Of a stretch of 64,000 nt of DNA, positions 11,156 through 22,484 are shown piece after piece (position 1 is the stretch's first letter; each line of letters starts with the position of its first letter). Under the pieces are notes generated by a model. That model worked only from the letters and a program-made list of their open reading frames with translations, ran no database searches and was not told where the DNA came from. This DNA comes from Chelydra serpentina (taxonomy: Eukaryota > Chordata > Testudines > Chelydridae): positions 4,292,501-4,356,500 of the forward strand of contig JBAIAC010000035.1 of the NCBI GenBank assembly GCA_037349315.1. Direction: 5' to 3'. Both the position numbers and the translations under genes were made by a program.

Positions 11156-13342
11156 AAACCCACTGAATTCTTTCTCCTCCAGAGCTGAAAACCTTATTAC
11201 CTTTCAGTTGCAGATTAACATTGTTAACTGTTACGTGATCAGAAATACTGTATATGAGTTTGCAGTCTTTTCTGAGCTGGCTCAGTTTATCCTTGTTCCT
11301 TTCTTTTGTTTTTCAATTGCTATAAATAGATATCTGTTTGTTTATTTGTTTAGAGAGGGGTGAAGTACCGGCTTGCAGGCATGTCATATTTACTGCACTG
11401 AGCATCAGATTTAGTTGCAAATCAGCCCTGATTAATTAAGTCCTGGGGCAGTGTACTGTCATTCGATACCTTGGTGTCCCCTGCCTTTGGAAAAACAAAG
11501 TTTTCCGGATTTTGTTCTCCTGAACTCTTTTTACCACATTCACTTCTTTTTTCTTTTTCCTTCAAAGAAAGATATTCTATTCATTCTTTTTCTTCCGAAC
11601 AGCTTTTGAAATTATGTCAGGTTCTTCTTATCCCTCTAATTGTTTTGTTCAATTCTAGCTAAATTGTAAAGGACAGGGATCACAGGAGAGAAAACAGAAT
11701 CTGGGTGGTTGTTTTTTTTAAAAAAGCCCAGTTGAGAGGCATTAAAAATAAGGATCAGACACTCCCGTTATTTATGTTTGTCCAAAAGAACAAACCACTT
11801 GTTTCCTTTAAAGGCAGCAGCTGCCTTAGCAGTCCCCCTCTCCCGCCTCCAACCCAGGAGAAAAACTTTGTTTCAGAAGCATGGACACATTATTACCGCA
11901 AAGAAAAGAAAATTCAGCTAAATTCCCATTCAGACTGAAGGGCAGGATCTTCCAGTGAATTTGAGTACTTTGTCTTTATTATTAAGATAAAACACCCGGG
12001 GGGGAAAAAGTCTAAAGGAACAAACTGGAAACTGCAACAGATTGTTCTCCTGGAAGGGTGGACAAGATGGGGAGGGAGAAATAGCTTTAAATGGAAGTAA
12101 ATGGCTGCAGTGTTCTGTGAAACAGTTAAAACAAAGCATTGTCTGCCACATAGGCAGAGGCAGGAGATGGGGAGGGGGGAAGGAGGAGGACCAACTTTTC
12201 AAACTTTTTTGCAAGCCCCACCTCCTGCAAAACCTCTCCTCTGACATGACTCACCCCCACTGGAATGCTGGTTCCCATGGAAACCCTTGCAGGGTCCTCT
12301 GCTGGAGCCAGGATGTAGGGCCTTTATCGCCCAGACTAGCTGCTGGAGGCGGGGAGGAGATGTTCAGAGGGACCTGGGGGGAATGTTCTTCCAAGCCTTT
12401 GCAACCTGTCTAGAAGCGGCAAAGTCCAAGGGTGTCTCTGTGCAGCATCCAAAAGGCTTTAACAGGCCGTCTCTTCGTCTCTCCCCTTCCTCCTTTCTAG
12501 TCTTCTCCTGGCTTTTTCCCCTACAAGTGGGCGTAAGCTGGTTCAGAGGAGACGTTCTAACGCCTAAGGAGTCAACAGGGCCTGGGTATTTTTGCAATAG
12601 GCACTGAAATATCCTTATTCTGAAGTGAATGACTAGTAATGCTGCATCTGGTATGAATGAGGACAGGAATCCGGCCCAAGCGAATGAGAGTATTTTCTGC
12701 CTCATCAGGGGGACTGTGTCCCAGGCAGAGGGCGGTAATTCACTGGGAAGGATTCAACTTTCCTTTGGTTTCTTATACCGGGTAGCTTAGTCCAAGAAAT
12801 GGATCGGAAAATAGCGAGAGCCCAATTCTGCCCCCTTACTCACGCTGGGGAGTGCCCTGCTCCACAGGGAGTCCCACTGAAATGAACAGTGGAGTAAGGT
12901 ACTGCTCATGGTGAGTAGGGGGTGGAGGAATCCAGTCCCTAGAAATGTGTTAGCGCTAAATATTTGCACTTCAACACGACACAGCTCTTCTCCCTTTGGA
13001 GTCGGCTCCGCCTCTCCCGAGCTAAACCCATCCATAGCCCTAGAGGTGTCATAGCTTGGTAGACGGATCTCACCTACCTCCTGAAGCAACCTAGTTAGAG
13101 AGGTTGCTCACAGAGGGCTCCACCCTGCATGATGCTGTGAGCCCCCTGAGAGCGCTCTACAGTCTGACTGCCAAGGTCCATGGAACGTTCTCTCTGACCT
13201 GGGCTGCTTTCAAATCCGCTCTTCAATCGCGTTCCAAGAGAAATTAACAAGTCACTGTTACATGGGGCAGCGATACTATTGGCTCAGTTACCACTTGCCC
13301 TGGCTAAACCAAGTGGGTATTAATTCCGCCTGACTGATAGCC

Positions 13343-13618
13343 TAGGCCTGGTCTACACCGGTTTGGGATCAATTAAACTCTTCACACAAGGGGGTGCGAT
13401 TTTCTAGTTAAACTAGTTAAATCGGCACAACCTCTAGAGTGGACAAAGTTACGTCAGGATAAAGGTGCTTATACTGTTCTACCTGTAAGGAAAGAGGAAT
13501 AAGATATGCCTTTTTAAGCACCATTATCCCAGTATTCCTGCATCCACACTCGAGGGCTTATACCGCTTTAACTATTCTGGTATCCCTATAGCAGTGCAAT
13601 TTTTGTTTATGGACAAAC
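13343..13618. repeat. Possible miniature DNA element
   Basis: It begins AGGCCTGGTCTACACCGG and ends near TTTATGGACAAACC, a weak inverted match (GGTYTGTCYAHA-like). The interior is AT-rich and non-coding. It resembles the better-preserved element at 21126-21393. No clear target duplication is visible. Confidence 0.35.
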
Positions 13619-14276
13619 CGTTCATCAGTCTTAATCTAAGGATGTGGCTGCGGCCTTTTCACCTGGCTCTAAGTGTAGCGCAGGTGTGGGTGTGTTTGTA
13701 AGTTGAAGTGAGTTTCTGCAGGTGTTGGGAACCATCCAGGCTTCCATCCAACCCCAATTTCCTGCTTCTTCTCTCTTGAGATTTGGTGCTGAGTGCTGAC
13801 AGCCCCCACCGTGGAACAGCTGGGCTAGCTGGCATAGCTGGCACGGAATCTGAACAGGGACCTGACCAAAACTCCTGTCAAACCAGAGACAGTTCAGCAT
13901 GAACTTCACGTGTATTAAAGCAAACAACTTAGTCTATGACCTGGTTTTATCCCAGAACCGATTTGTTAAATCAAATTGAAAAGAGCCTTGTTTGCATGGC
14001 TCGGGATCTGCAACCACGGTGGGTTCACAGTGCTCCCATTATGTTTATGTAAGGGTTGTTTTCCTCCTGTATCTTGACGTGCTTGGTATATGGCTATACT
14101 TCTATATACTGGCCTTTTTTCACTGGTATCCTCATCCCCTTTTATTTGATCTGAGGAGCTGCAGTTTATTATAGACTCTGCAGAGCCTTTGATCACTAAT
14201 AAATACTAATGCAATATTAGTAACACACAATCAGTGATATCTTTCACCTTTCATATGTTGACCAAGAGCTTGAGAA

Positions 14277-14445
14277 AGGGAGGTGAGTATTATTATCACC
14301 ATTTTACAGGGGGGAAACTGAGGCAGAGAGCGGTTAACATGTGATTTTGGCCAAAGTCACAAAGCTAATCTGGAGCAGAGTCAGAAACAAAACCCATATC
14401 ACCTGACTAACCTATCCTGCTCTGACCACTAGACCACACTCTCTC
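14277..14445 (-). repeat. MIR-like SINE (antisense)
   Basis: It contains the antisense MIR core: TATTATTATCACCATTTTACAG, then GGGGAAACTGAGGCAGAGAG, then CCAAAGTCACAAAGCTAATC. Divergence indicates great age. Confidence 0.75.
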
Positions 14446-16384
14446 TTCTCAGCAACAACAGCAGTATATGCTATAATAGCAATAGGGTCTGCCTAGACTC
14501 CTTAAGGACATCACTAGCAGAGAGTGGAGATATAGATCTTTACATTCATCTGTTTCTTAGCTGTTTCAGCAGATGGAACTGAACTGCAATTACTTCTAAA
14601 ATGTATTGATTATCCAGTTTTCAAAAAATGGTACCATCAAACCATACATTAACCAACAACTTTCCTAGTCCCTAGCAGCTTTACCTGAGCTGTGAGATCA
14701 CCTGGCATTGGAAGCTATCAGCTGGAGACTGCTGCCCACAGATGACAATGCTGTTCTTGTAACCCCAGCCTGCACTCAGACTCTTCTGTGTTATGTGATT
14801 GGGGGGGGGGGTGCCCCAGGTCTTGCTGATTAGATTTAAAAGGAAAAGCAACAAAGGATCATTTTAGACTTTCTAAAAAACCTGAAATACTTTGTCAAGG
14901 ACCCCAGCCAGATGATCATTTCCAGGCTCACCAAATACCAGCTCCAGCTACCATTGAGCTCCATGGCAAAACTCCCATGGACTGTAAATGGAGCAGGAGC
15001 AGGCACTGAGAGATTTTATTCAAAGCACTGAACTGGTGCATCACATAGAGGAACTGATTCAGGCTGGAGGAGGGTTGGGATTTTCTGTCCTGTCTGTATA
15101 TCTTGAACTGGACTCCAGGGGGAGTCCTCTCAGACTGAGCAGCACCGTTCTTCCTCCACCCAGAACTAAACGTGGCATCCTCTGGGACTTATGTAACCTT
15201 GGCCTAGGGTGTCTGCCACATGGATTACGTCATAGCTTCCAAATGGTTCCCCTCTGGAAAAGCTGTTCAGCTGTCCCGCCCCCAGATGTTCCTTCTCATC
15301 CTCCCGGAGAACATCCAGAGAGAGGAGAGGCAGTGGGGGGCAGAGATACTTGGGTTCTGTCTCCTCAGAGTCGCTTGTTTCTGAAGAGAACTCGGTGCAA
15401 AATTAGTTTGTCCTAATAAAATAAAACAATATAAAATAAATGCAGTGTAGAATCTACCCCGTATTTCAGGATATAATTGGGGGGAAAAAGCTTTTTGATT
15501 ATCTTAAAATCAACAAACCAAAACATAACGTAGAATTAAAAAACAGCAGCGTCAAAGCAGTAAAGGATTTGCCATTTTGAGCCGAATTTGATGTGATATG
15601 TGGATTTATTTTTGTTCCTGACCATGAGACTCTACCCTTCCATCACGAAACCTCTTTTGCTGGCTCAGTGCCTACAGATGTCCAAGGCCTTCAGTTTGAG
15701 GGTCTGTTATACAGAACAGATGATAAAGAGCATGGCGACTTCTCTGCTAGCATCTGTTATGAGCTAACAAAAACACACCAACAACGTAGAGGCCAGCCTC
15801 TGAAGAGTTGCCACATCTGGCTGTGAATTCTGTGACCTCACACCAAGACAAAGTTGCCTTAGTGGAAGCCTTGTCCATCTAAATTCTTGTGCTCTTCTAA
15901 GTTTATTTGCAGAATGTGTATATTTCAAACTGTGGTGAAAGGTGATTGGTTCAGGGGGGAGCTAAGCTAACGATGATTGTATCTTTACATGGTGACTTCT
16001 ATCCAAATGGATAGTCTCAAAGGGTTTAAGTGGGACCCAAGTGTTGTCTAGGCCTTGTATTAGAGAGGGGTAAATTTGACCCAAAGTGCTTTATACATTT
16101 AACGACCTGATTTTATGCATTGTAGCTATTGGAATTAACCAGCAAAGTGCAGCCACCTCGGGAGTGAAACGTGGCAGCTGTGTTTAACAGCCAGTGGGAG
16201 ATTCAGTGTTAGGAAAGGTGAGGAGACAGGCTCATGGCTCGTCCTGATGAGTTATGTTAGAGGTTTGGTTGAGCGGATACAGAAGCAGTCAGCATTGCCT
16301 GAGTTTAGCAGAGCAAGTCCTGATGCCCTTATGTTCCAAAAGTAACATTCCCAGGGAGGAATATAGGAGTGTCTTTTTAGATGA

Positions 16385-16620
16385 ACAAGTGGGATCTATG
16401 CCTAGTTCCTCACTAGTGTAAGGTGTCCTAGGCATTGTGCAGACACAGAATAAAAACAGTCTTCCCCACAGAGGATAGGGTGGGAGGGGAAATTGAGGCA
16501 CAGAGTGGTGAAGTGACTTGCCCAAGGTCACATCGTAGGTCAGTGGCAGGGCTAGGAACAGCAGGCAGGTTTCTTGGGTCCCAGTCCAGTGTACTAGCCC
16601 CTAGACGACATTGCCTTTCT
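16385..16620 (-). repeat. MIR-like SINE (antisense)
   Basis: It shows AAATTGAGGCACAGAGTGG, then GACTTGCCCAAGGTCACATC, then a degenerate tRNA-like end. Same family type as 14277-14445. Confidence 0.7.
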
Positions 16621-17883
16621 GTAAATAAAGAAAGGGAAGTATCTGGAATGTGCAGCCCCCTGGGGCCAGGACTGTGGCAGATGGATGGCGAAGTTCAAGC
16701 ATGCAGGAGAATAATAACGTCTAGGGAGCAGTGGCAGCAGCAAAGAGGGGTGATGAGGGTCAGGAGAATGGCAGGATCTGTTAGAGATGAGGGTGAGGGG
16801 AGGTGCTAGTCCTGGGGAGGCTAAATGGGCCAGCTGAGCAGAGAAAGAATGAAACCAGGCCAAAGGGGGGGAGACAATACAGGGCCGTCGCAAGATTATA
16901 ATGCAGAGCAGCTAGATATTATAGTAATAGCCACTTGAAAAAGGCAGACAGGCAAATGACAGACATTTCTAATCCCCAACATGAAGGCAGCAGTAAATTC
17001 ATGGACAAACTGAAAGACAATGGGGCAGATTCTGCCCCTTCCCTGGTTCCCCCCCAACCTTTCTGCCACCTGGTGGCATACAGGGGATTTGAACTGCAGG
17101 GGAGTTCCCCCCAAGCACAGGGGCAGCATAAGGCCAACAGAGGTGGCCCAGCTGTGCAGCTCCCATAGGGGCCTGGCCAGGGATGCGGGGAAGTGTGTCA
17201 TGGGAAGTGGGCGCATGTCCAGAGCTTGGCTATTCTGAGCTGCAGAGCAGATTATAGGCCGCCACGCTCGGCTGCTGTGAATTAGAATAGCCCTGGCCGG
17301 CTCCAGGAGCAGCCCAGCACGAGGGAGGTGCAAACATGGCTTTTGGCCCTCATCGCCCCCCCTTCCCCACCCGCTACTCCTGGGCTGCACCTCCTGAGAG
17401 GCAGAGCACGGAATCCGGCTCCTGGAATCTCGGCTGTGCTGGGTTTGAACCGTGCCCAGCACAACGTGGCCCCGTTCTCGGTTCACCACCGCAATAAACA
17501 CCAGAAACAGTAGCAGGTTTGTGAAAAGATTCAGGGGCTACATTAATCCAGGGGCTCCTGCCATTTTTAGCGTTGGCTGCCCCCAACAATTAGCCAAGAG
17601 TCGGGTTTGTTTATACCCAGACTTCGGTGACATTCGAAGGTAGCCTGGCTGGAGGAGCAACTCAGCAGGTCATGACCACGGCTACCAGGACGCCAGCCTT
17701 GGTCATGAGCAACAGGGGCCTGGTGATCCTGGATAACCGCCGTGTGTGGGTCAGCCACTGAAATCCATAGGAGGTGCTACCATCTTCTTCCCAGCTCCAT
17801 CTGGAGTTCAGCAGCCAAGCTGGGGGCGGCGGGGGAGAGGAGGGGTCCTGGTTGTCGGTGTTCGCCCCTGAAGCTCTGGTACA

Positions 17884-17952
17884 TGGCACTGTCAGAGAGA
17901 AGATACTGGGCTAGACAGACCATTGGTCTGACCCAGGCTGTTCCTATGTGTG
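17884..17952 (+). mobile_element. CR1-type LINE 3' tail fragment
   Basis: Short sense fragment with ACTGGGCTAGACAGACCATTGG, then TCTGACCCAGGCTGTTCC, a diverged CR1 3' end. Confidence 0.6.
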
Positions 17953-18695
17953 ATGCTGCTGGGTCTTCATTTGCTCCTTGTGGGCTGGGCGGGAACGGAG
18001 CCTTCGACAGGCTAGATCTCCGCACCTGCCCTGTTTTATCCCCTCCACAGTATTCCTATGCGACATCCCTTCACCTCTGCCTCTAATGCCCAGTCCTAAG
18101 GGCTGGGGAGAGCCAAGCGCAAGGGCGGAGCCCAGCAATGCCAACTCCAAATCCTTCAGAGAGGTGAATGCTGAGCACCGCGAGGCTCTCTCTTCCTCTG
18201 CTGGTTCAAGGCACTTCCAACCACGGCTGGCTCAGAGCAAAGGATTCCTGTCAAGTCTCTCACGGTAGCCCAGGTCACAGAGCTCCTGGGATGTCCCACA
18301 GGCTTTTTCATCTCTCATCTCATGAGGGCTCTCACGGCATCCTCACTCTGCCCTCAGGGTCTGGTCACAGTCTCTGTCCATTGCACCAACTTGCAAGATG
18401 TAGTATTAGGAGGAAACCTGAACAAACCACTGCAGCTTCCAAGCATTGCCCCAGCATCACCATCTGCTGACACTCAGTGCGGAACTTACTGGAGACAGGA
18501 ACATGCATTGGACGTGGTGCGATGAATCGATACCCTGCAAAGAAGATTGTGCTGCCCCTGCTCTCTCCATGGGAGGTAGAGACACTGGGAAAGTATCCTC
18601 CGTGACTCACACCATGGCAGAAAACCTTTTGCTACAGCACTAGTACCGTGGAGTGCAGAGCTGCTGAACTGTTGGCGAGGGGTTATATTACCACA

Positions 18696-18830
18696 TAAGA
18701 GCGGCCATATTGGGTCAGACCAAAGGTCCATCTGGCCCAGTATCCTGTCTTCTGACAGTGGCCAATGCCAGGTGCTTCAGAGAGAATGAGCAGAACAGGG
18801 AATCATCAAGTGATCCATCCCACTCAAAGG
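18696..18830 (-). mobile_element. CR1-type LINE fragment (antisense)
   Basis: It contains GGCCATATTGGGTCAGACC, then CCCAGTATCCTGTCTTCTGAC, then CATCAAGTGATCCATCC, the antisense 3' UTR also seen at 8645-9025 and 9536-10330. Confidence 0.75.
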
Positions 18831-20303
18831 CCATTCATCGCACGAGTCTTCCAGACCCTGAAAAGTCCTCAGTGCAAAGTCTCAGTGCAGCTCTTCTCGA
18901 AGGCTGGGGGTTTATGAGAGTTTATTTTCATTTTGTTTTTTAAATAAACTTGTTTTCCTGCCTCTGGCTTGAGACATCTATGCGGTGCTTGTTTGCTTGG
19001 AGAGTTTATTCAAGTCCTCCCTTCCTCCAAACACAACAGTGGGACCTCAGAGCGTCTCCTGGCTTCTAGTGAGCAGCCGATCCAGAGACCCCGGCTCAGC
19101 ACAATGCCCCGATGTTGTACGGGTTTAGAGACGGGGACACGATCTACATGCAATCCAGGCTGGTTTGGGGGCTGCACTTTTTTAACGCAAGCCCATTCTC
19201 CCCTTTCAGCTCCCCCTTCCTGTTTGCTCAGCACGGTGACGTGTCCATGCCTGGGACAGAAATGGAGCAAAAGGCAACTTCCAAGCCAAACAACCCCCGT
19301 TAGGAGACACACAAGAGAAGCCCTCACAAGCCAGGGGACGGCGGCGATGGAGGAAACAGCCAGAAGCGGCTGTACTTTTCCACCCAAAATGCCCATCAAA
19401 AGGGGAAGAACTAGTGACCTCAGCTTCAGGTCTTGGCAGCGACCGGGGAGAGCTTTCAGCAGCCTCCCGAGCAAATAAAGGAGAGAGGAAGGGACTTGGT
19501 GTACAGAACAGGAGGACGGGGGCGGAGGGAGGACCCTGTATGCACTAAGCAGCAGCCAAGCCACTGGAAATAGATTCCCCCCTCCCGCCCTCCCCCTGCT
19601 TCTCAGCACAAGAGCCTCTGATACCGAAATGTCAGCTGCTGCTCTATATCCATTGGCTACTGTGCGGTGTACCTTCCAGACCCACCGAAATCCACATTAC
19701 CACTGCTCTCCCGCATCCCTGTACATGCATCTGTCCCGTCTGTGTAAAATATGTCACGGCCTGTAACTTGTGAAATATGACCTGGTCAGCCAGTCTTCCC
19801 ACTTAAGCTACAGGCCCGCATGCTATTTTAAATAGATTTCAATATACCTGCAGCTAAAACGTCCTGCATTTTAAAGAGCAGGAAAACAGGCCGGTCTGTA
19901 GCTAGGTGAGAGATCATTTTGTGGATTGGGAATTTATAGGGCGTTCTCCTTCGGCCAGTGCAATCGTGAAGCGATCCCGGCTGGAGTAATGCATTGGTGA
20001 ATGAAATAGTCACGCAGAGACATTGAGCTCAGCAATGAGTCGTAGCAGGCGGTGCCTTCCTGGGCAACGAAGCATTGCATAGGGTCACCATGGGCAGCCT
20101 TGCATTGGCCCCAGTGCAAGCCCCAGTGAAGAAATGGGCTGGGGGCGGCGGGGTGAGCAGAGGAGGGGGCAGGGCCATAGCATGGAGCATTATGGACCTT
20201 CTGGGCGGCATGAAGGCCCATCGGCAGACTGGGCTGCTCCAATGCACACCTCTCTGGTCCCTGGAGCAGCCCAGCCTCTGCAGGGTGCAAAGCTGGTGTC
20301 AAG

Positions 20304-20323
20304 CCCCCCCCCCCCCCCCCCCC
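20304..20323. repeat. Poly(C) run
   Basis: An uninterrupted run of about 20 C within SPARC intron 1. The length may be inexact because such runs are prone to sequencing error. Confidence 0.85.
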
Positions 20324-20458
20324 GGCCCGGGACACAACACAGAGTCTTCTCGAAGTCTCTCCGAGTCAGTTTTGAGGCCCATTGGCAGGGCAGTGTGGTG
20401 GTGGGGGGTTTGGGGGGTAGCCTGCCCTGCTGCAGCCCCTGCTCTACCAGTCTGTGGA

Positions 20459-20581
20459 TAGGGTGACCAGACAGCAAATGTGAAAAATCGGGACGGGGGT
20501 GGGGGGTAATAGGAGACTATATAAGAAAAAGACCCACAAATCGGGACTGTCCCTATAAAATCGGGACATCTGGTCACCCTA
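20459..20581 (+). mobile_element. hAT-type miniature element, copy 2
   Basis: A 123-bp unit, TAGGGTGACC to GGTCACCCTA, with a perfect 8-bp target duplication TCTGTGGA at 20451-20458 and 20582-20589. Same family and orientation as copy 1. It lies in SPARC intron 1. Confidence 0.9.
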
Positions 20582-21125
20582 TCTGTGGATCAACAGAGAG
20601 CATCAGTCTCCTGGGCTTTGCTCGGTTTGTTTGTCTAAGGCCCGGGACACGTCCTCAGCAGGGTGAGGCCGGGCAGGTTGCAGGCCTGAATGCAACAGCA
20701 GGAGGTAAAAAGTGAAGAGCGGCAACAAAGATCTCAGCCCTCTGGGAATGCGGGGACTGGGTGAGCTGCCCCCGCTCACACACCGGCAGCCATGCGCGGC
20801 AAACACCAAGGTCCCGCGTACAAAAAGAAAATGATCTGGGTGATGCCCCCAGCCCCTTTGACCAGGGTCCTTTCCAACAGGGTGGAAATGGTTTGGCTGC
20901 TAATGCAGGCAGGTCCAGAGCAGAGAATGCCTTGCCATTGTTCTCAGCAGCTGAATTCCAGCCCCGCTCTGGGCTCAGCTTCTCCTGTTGGTAGCGCTGC
21001 GCAGGGGGCTTGCACAGGCAGGATATTGGAGTCCCTCCAGTTTTGGCAATCAATTCATTCTGGGAGTCAGCGTGTGCTGGTGCATGGAGAGCAGAAAGTG
21101 CCTCAGGAGCCCACTGAGGGGACTA

Positions 21126-21393
21126 AGGGCTTGTCTATATGGGGGGGGGGGGAAACCCTGCAGTAGCTGGTGCGCGCTAGCTACCCCTCTACACTGTGTG
21201 GACACTCTACTGTGTACTGTGAGCGCCTTTGTGCGCATTGACTTAATGCTCTTTGGAAGTGTAGTAAGCTAACCCACCCGAGGGGGCTCTAGTGTGCAGG
21301 GAGAGCGCCCATACTGGGGGGGACAGAGCAGCTAGCGTGCTTCAAATTCACCCTAGCTCACTTAGCACTAACGTCACTGTGTAGACAAGCCCT
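21126..21393. mobile_element. Non-autonomous TIR element
   Basis: A 268-bp unit begins AGGGCTTGTCTATA and ends TGTGTAGACAAGCCCT, an inverted match over at least 12 bp. The interior is non-coding and includes a short G run. The flanking 8-mers (GGGGACTA and GAGAGTGG) do not match, so the superfamily is not assigned and the copy is probably old. Confidence 0.6.
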
Positions 21394-22164
21394 GAGAGTG
21401 GGTCCCTGGTAAATAAGTGGGAGCCTTCATGAACTTATCTGAGATACACGCACAAAGACCGAGTCCCAGGCTGAAGTCCGCCGAGCTCTCTTAGAAGAGA
21501 GACGCAGATATCGTAGATCCTCCAATATGTTTTGTAGGAGAAAGGGTGGACATTGGTTTGCTTACATTGCATCATGCAAAGAGTCAAGATCGATTAGTTT
21601 GACTTTTAAGATAAAGTGCACTACTGCAGTCTTGGATGTAGACATCTTCAGGGTAGGTTTGAGGCCTAATGACTTGTAGAGAGAGAAGAACTTCGAGACT
21701 TCTGGGACTTGAAACTTCTAAAACTTCTGGGAAACTTTTATAGGGTTCACAACAGATTAGAGCTTCATTCCAGAGTGTTCTCTTTCTCCCTCTCTCATTC
21801 TGTCTCACTCTGACTTATTCTTTCTCTTTTGTTCCTCAATTTCTCTTCTCTGAAGGGAACAATATATGACGCTGTATGAAGTTTTATATGCTATACCTAG
21901 AGCTGGTCTAATCTTTTTCAATGAAAAACAACTTTTTGCCCAAAATAAACAGTTTTGCTGAAGATTTTCATTCTGATTGCAATTTTCTGATGTTTCAGGG
22001 GGGAAATGGAAACCAAAAACCCAACCACGTTTTTTCCATACAATTTTCAATGTCCAAAAACCATTCTTTCCCCCCCGCACTGAAGACAGTTTTCAATTTC
22101 AGTTTTTCACCCAAAAGCCAACATTTTTTTTTGCAGGGATATTTAAATGTTTTTTTCCTCCCAT

Positions 22165-22255
22165 GAATGTAATTGGCCATTGTATAATTGTAAAGTGCTT
22201 TGAGATCCTTAGATGAAAAACACTGCAGACATGAGATCATAGTTATTAGCTGGTC
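22165..22255 (+). repeat. MIR-like SINE 3' part (sense)
   Basis: It contains TTGTAAAGTGCTTTGAGATCC and an AAAAACACTG-type end, then TAGTTATTAG. It resembles the 3' part at 50375-50490. Confidence 0.55.
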
Positions 22256-22414
22256 TCCTAGTTCATGAAGGCCTTTGCCACCTTCCATCCAAGCTCTCTC
22301 CAGACCCAGCCCGGGGAATCAGTGACCCAGATGCCCCCATGCAGTGAATTCTGCAGGTGATAAAGTCTAGTGCTAACGTCCAACCCTTGTTCTTTTTCTC
22401 TCCCGTTTATCCAG

Positions 22415-22484
22415 GCTTCATTGAAAGATGCGGGCCTGGATCTTCTTCCTTATCTGCCTCACTGGGAAGGCCCTGGCAGTACCT
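22415..22484 (+). CDS. SPARC: SPARC exon 2 (start codon and signal peptide)
   Basis: Acceptor TTTATCCAG precedes 22415, and 13 nt of 5' UTR lead to the ATG at 22428. It encodes residues 1-19 ([19 protein letters not shown]): a short basic n-region, a hydrophobic core and an A-L-A cleavage motif. Donor GTAAGT at 22485. Coding part 22428-22484. Confidence 0.97.

Larger units (their letters stand above)
10921..22414 (+). other. SPARC: SPARC intron 1 (if exon 1 is correct)
   Basis: About 11.5 kb without a recognisable exon. It contains an ATCT microsatellite, MIR-like remnants, short CR1 pieces, one hAT miniature element, a poly(C) run, a TIR-bounded element and possible fold-back repeats. A large first intron is usual for SPARC. 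Long open frames here, for example 14988-15416 and the minus-strand frame 19010-19609, look like chance. Confidence 0.5.

Noticed and set aside
14988..15416. 142-codon frame beginning MEQEQALRDFIQ
   Set aside because: The first residues look protein-like, but the rest does not resemble any family I know and there is no splice or promoter support. It lies in the proposed SPARC intron 1.
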